A DNA stretch of 9,841 nucleotides from JBEAUL01 sp041161475 (GTDB lineage Bacteria; Pseudomonadota; Gammaproteobacteria; UBA6186; Azoamicaceae). Below, piece by piece: positions 7,027 to 9,841 of the stretch. The stretch covers positions 1-9,841 of the forward strand of contig JBEAUL010000080.1 of NCBI GenBank assembly GCA_041161475.1, written 5' to 3'. A model generated the notes under the pieces. The model had not been told where the DNA came from, searched no databases, and saw nothing but the letters and a program-made list of their open reading frames with translations. Both the position numbers and the translations under genes were made by a program. Every line of letters starts with the position of its first letter. The stretch's first letter is position 1.

Positions 7027-7800
7027 TTAAGAACGGGCTCTAACACGCGCCGTAGGTACCTCACCCATCGGGACTTTTGATAAACGCGCTTGAATGCGCA
7101 ACATTGCCTGGCTGTGTATTTGGCTGATACGCGACTCACTCACACCCAACACATCGCCCACCTCACGTAAATTTAAGTCCTCATCGTAATATAAAGCCAA
7201 AACGAGTCTTTCTTTTTCTGGTAATTCAGCAATCACCTCTGCCAATGTTTTTTGAAAATCACTTTTTTGTAAATTCTCAAATGGATTTGGAATCGTATTA
7301 AATTCCCCCAAATATTCTATGTCATCGCGACTCAACATAATATCGTCAAAAGCAAATAAACGCGTACCGCTCGTGTCCTTTAACATTTGATGGTATTCTG
7401 AGATACCAACGTTTAAGTGCTCTGCTACCTCATGATCTTTTGCGTCTCGTCCCATTCTATTTTCAATTTCTCGAATGGCTTGACTGATTTTTCTTGCATT
7501 ACGATGAACCGATCTGGGCGCCCAATCTCCTCGCCGAATTTCATCTAACATGGCCCCTCTAACGCGAATACCTGCATAGGTCTCGAAAGAGGCACCCTTT
7601 TCTGTATTATAATTTTTTGCGGCCTCGATCAATCCAATCATGCCAGATTGAATTAAATCATCAACCTGTATGCTTTTTGGCAATTTTCCAATTAAATGGT
7701 AAGCAATTCTTTTGACAAAGTCCGTATACTTCACAATCAAGCTGTTGAAATCTTTGATATCTTTTATCTCGTTTAACAGTGGCTCTAGTTGCTGGCTCAT
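7027..7800 (-). CDS. fliA: FliA, flagellar sigma factor (sigma-28, RpoF)
   Basis: A 257-residue sigma-70 family protein of the FliA group, which lacks region 1.1. Region 2 spans about 25-95 and includes VDDLIQSGMIGLIEAAKNY, FETYAGIRVRGAMLDEIRRGD and the FliA-typical WAPRSV; region 3 covers roughly 97-170; region 4 spans about 190-238, with LPEKERLVLALYY and a helix-turn-helix around LREVGDVLGVSESRISQIHS. It directs RNA polymerase to late flagellar and chemotaxis promoters and is normally held by the anti-sigma FlgM, which is not in this window. It follows flhA in the same direction with 97 bases between the flhA stop codon and the hairpin-bearing leader's start codon, and ends the flagellar cluster against fabI. 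The ATG at 7800 has only a weak GGTGAG-type ribosome site. Confidence 0.95.
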   Translation of the reverse strand: MSQQLEPLLNEIKDIKDFNSLIVKYTDFVKRIAYHLIGKLPKSIQVDDLIQSGMIGLIEAAKNYNTEKGASFETYAGIRVRGAMLDEIRRGDWAPRSVHRNARKISQAIREIENRMGRDAKDHEVAEHLNVGISEYHQMLKDTSGTRLFAFDDIMLSRDDIEYLGEFNTIPNPFENLQKSDFQKTLAEVIAELPEKERLVLALYYDEDLNLREVGDVLGVSESRISQIHSQAMLRIQARLSKVPMGEVPTARVRARS

Positions 7801-7816
7801 ACGTTCTCACCGACCT

Positions 7817-7865
7817 ACTATATAACAATAGTTTGCGCATTATGCTGCATTCCTATTGATATAGT
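7817..7865. repeat. Inverted repeat in the flhA-fliA junction
   Basis: ACTATATAACAATAG at 7817-7831 and CTATTGATATAGT at 7853-7865 are complementary over 13 positions with a two-base bulge. The 21-base loop contains a further GCAT-T-ATGC at 7837-7845. On the minus strand it ends 16 bases before the fliA start codon, so in mRNA it could fold just above the ribosome site. It might be a leader structure, a binding site, or a scar of gene loss; it lacks a T-run, so it is not a standard terminator. Confidence 0.45.
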
Positions 7866-7899
7866 TGCAACAACCATTCCATGTTTTCACAGAGCCCAT

Positions 7900-9841
7900 T
7901 TATGCACCAATGGTGGCCAACACCTTAATGGGTCTTTCGGCCGGCATTTCCTCGTATGCCATCACAGTGCAGTCTTTCCAAAAAGTGGAGATAAACTGAA
8001 ATAAGGCTCTTCGAATCCCTTGTCCAACCAATATGATCAGCGTATCTGAATCTGTCTGATATTGATTAACAATTGCCATCACGGCGTCTTTAAGTTGTGC
8101 CGCAAGCTTAGGTTCTAACACCATCTGTGCAGGATGACTGACTTTAATGGATTGCTGCAATAAGTTTTCTAAGGCTGGACATAAAGTAACTACATACATT
8201 TCATCTGATAAGGGCATTTTTTGTTGAATAATCCATGAACCCAAGGCAACGCGTGCCAATTGTGTTAACACGCCCACATCTTGGCTTTTATCCGCTTGTT
8301 GGGCAAAAGACTCGAGTATACTTTTTAAATCTCTAATGGACACTTGTTCTTGTAGTAATTGACGGAGTACTTGTGTCAAGGTAGCAATAGAAATACACTT
8401 TGGTACCAATGCTTCAACCAAACTCGGAGAATGCACCGCGACTATCGATAAACTTTTTCGAACAGCCTCCTGATCAAGTAGCCGATACGCATTTTCTTTG
8501 ATTAATTTTTTTACATGGGTTGCAATCAGGGTATAAACATCTATGACTGTATAGCCCAAAGATTCAGCCCTTTCTTTTTCCTGCTTATCAATCCAAATTG
8601 CAGGACAATGAAATATCGGATCTTGGGTTGGAATACCCGCAATCATGGCAGAAATCTGATTTTGCTTGATTGCCAAATATCGATCACCCAGGGCCACTCC
8701 TCCTGACAATTTTATTTCATACACTTTAAGACAATATTCATTCGGTTTTAACATACTATTTTCTTTAATCATTGATGTCGGAAATAAAAAACCATAGTCT
8801 AAGGAACATTGCTGTCTTATACTGTCTAAAGGTTTCTCTAAACCCTGAGGATTTTTTTGATATAAGGCCATTAATTCAGTACCTAACTCTATACTCAATG
8901 CTGGCACCATCAATATAGATTCCCATGTCAGCGCAGTGTCACGATTCAAACAAAGTTGGCTGTTGTCACGCTCTCTTACTTTGAAGGGACGATAACCGCT
9001 TAATACAGCCATTCCACTCATGATGACAGCAAAAATTAAAAAAGAAGTATGGGGCATACCCGGTAATAACCCTAATCCAAATAAAATCATCCCCCCATAA
9101 AATAACGCATTTTGATTCCCAAATACTTGGTTTTTTATTTGTTGCGCCATATTTTCTCTTGTTGACACTCGCGTCACCATGATGGCAGCTGCTGTTGATA
9201 AGATAAGGGCGGGAATTTGTGTCACTAAGCCATCACCAATGGTCAACAAGGCATACGTTTTTATCGATGCTAAAAAGGGCATATTGTGTTGAAAAAAACC
9301 AATACAAGTACCTCCTATCCAATTGATAAAGACAATGAGAAGACCTGCAACCGCATCCCCACGAATAAATTTACTGGCGCCATCCATCGCACCGTAAAAA
9401 TCTGCTTCCTGCGTTACCGTTAGTCGACGGGTTTGTGCAACATCCGCTGAAATAATGCCAGAATTTAATTCAGCATCGATTGCCATTTGCTTTCCCGGCA
9501 TCGAATCTAAGGTAAAACGGGCACTGACTTCTGATATACGCGTCGCTCCTTTGGTAATCACCATAAAATTGATGATAATAAAAATAAAAAATACCACAAA
9601 ACCAACAACCGTATTCCCTCCCACAACGATTTCTCCAAATGCCCTAATCACTTCGCCTGCAGCACCTGGCCCTTGGTATCCAAACAATAAGACAACCCGT
9701 GTGGAAGCAACATTTAAAGCCAAGCGCATTAAAGTAGCAAGCAACAAAACCGTTGGGAAAACACTAAAATCAAGTGGCGTTAAACTTTGTATACCTGAGA
9801 GTAAAATTAATACAGATAAGGCAATATTTAAAGTAAATAAT
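7900..9841 (-). CDS. flhA: FlhA, flagellar type III export gate protein (5' end outside window)
   Basis: The frame is open to the right edge, giving 646 residues of a protein usually near 690-700, so about the first 45 are missing. A TTG at 9747 is not the start: residues upstream (LDFSVFPTV) are classic FlhA sequence. Seven hydrophobic segments are visible, consistent with the family's eight minus the first. Between segments four and five is the cytoplasmic loop with GKQMAIDAELNSGII, whose Asp matches the functionally essential Asp208 of Salmonella, and the YGAMDGASKFIRGDAVAG signature. The remainder is the soluble C-terminal domain that docks export chaperones and ends with EEMPAERPIKVLATIGA-like sequence. 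FlhA forms a nonameric ring in the inner membrane. Adjacency to fliA argues for the flagellar protein, not the virulence paralogue SctV. Confidence 0.96.
   Translation of the reverse strand, partial: LFTLNIALSVLILLSGIQSLTPLDFSVFPTVLLLATLMRLALNVASTRVVLLFGYQGPGAAGEVIRAFGEIVVGGNTVVGFVVFFIFIIINFMVITKGATRISEVSARFTLDSMPGKQMAIDAELNSGIISADVAQTRRLTVTQEADFYGAMDGASKFIRGDAVAGLLIVFINWIGGTCIGFFQHNMPFLASIKTYALLTIGDGLVTQIPALILSTAAAIMVTRVSTRENMAQQIKNQVFGNQNALFYGGMILFGLGLLPGMPHTSFLIFAVIMSGMAVLSGYRPFKVRERDNSQLCLNRDTALTWESILMVPALSIELGTELMALYQKNPQGLEKPLDSIRQQCSLDYGFLFPTSMIKENSMLKPNEYCLKVYEIKLSGGVALGDRYLAIKQNQISAMIAGIPTQDPIFHCPAIWIDKQEKERAESLGYTVIDVYTLIATHVKKLIKENAYRLLDQEAVRKSLSIVAVHSPSLVEALVPKCISIATLTQVLRQLLQEQVSIRDLKSILESFAQQADKSQDVGVLTQLARVALGSWIIQQKMPLSDEMYVVTLCPALENLLQQSIKVSHPAQMVLEPKLAAQLKDAVMAIVNQYQTDSDTLIILVGQGIRRALFQFISTFWKDCTVMAYEEMPAERPIKVLATIGA

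Noticed and set aside
7840..7899. A 19-residue frame beginning right after the flhA stop
   Set aside because: It has no family resemblance and no ribosome site of its own, and it does not match the start of FlhF; more likely chance.
7900..9841. Virulence-type type III secretion export gate (SctV) instead of FlhA
   Set aside because: The sequence signatures match FlhA and the next gene is the flagellar sigma factor; no injectisome genes are present.
1..9841. Mobile elements, CRISPR arrays, tRNA or rRNA genes, attachment sites
   Set aside because: No transposase, repeat-spacer pattern, cloverleaf sequence or terminal repeats were seen on either strand.

Overview
The window looks like a chromosomal segment of a gammaproteobacterium, and its gene content and order bring Legionellales/Coxiellaceae-type bacteria to mind. 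That placement is inferred from FabI, FliA and FlhA family resemblance plus a SUF operon ending in SufT and a Rieske protein; no rRNA or other taxonomic marker is present. The DNA is moderately AT-rich and densely packed. There are no insertion sequences, tRNAs, rRNAs, CRISPR arrays or phage genes, so this is mostly a core-genome region.

Left edge (1-212): the 3' end of an unrecognised plus-strand gene enters from outside and overlaps the convergent suf operon by 18 bases.

Positions 195-6013, minus strand: a seven-gene iron-sulfur cluster assembly operon, read sufB, sufC, sufD, sufS, sufU, sufT, Rieske ferredoxin. Four of the six junctions overlap (14, 8, 4 and 4 bases), so the middle of the operon is probably translationally coupled. 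SufS and SufU form the sulfur-donating pair, SufB-SufC-SufD the ATP-driven scaffold, and SufT is a maturation factor; the small Rieske protein is either an electron donor or an Fe-S client. No SufA, SufE or Rrf2-type regulator (IscR/SufR) is seen in the window. A hairpin with a T-rich tract at the Rieske 3' end is a candidate operon terminator.

Positions 6014-6173: a divergent intergenic region between sufB and fabI carrying a short palindrome that could be an operator. fabI (enoyl-ACP reductase of fatty acid synthesis) runs rightward to 6959. A GC-rich hairpin at 6974-7020 separates it from the convergent flagellar genes.

Positions 7027-9841, minus strand: the end of a flagellar cluster. 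flhA (export-gate protein, start outside the window) is followed after only 97 bases by fliA (sigma-28). The flhF and flhG genes that usually lie between these two in polarly flagellated gammaproteobacteria are not there; a strong inverted repeat sits in the junction. No undescribed system is evident. The points most worth checking are the missing flhF-flhG pair, the Gram-positive-like zinc-type SufU and the Rieske gene in this suf operon, the short SufD N-terminus, and the junction hairpins.
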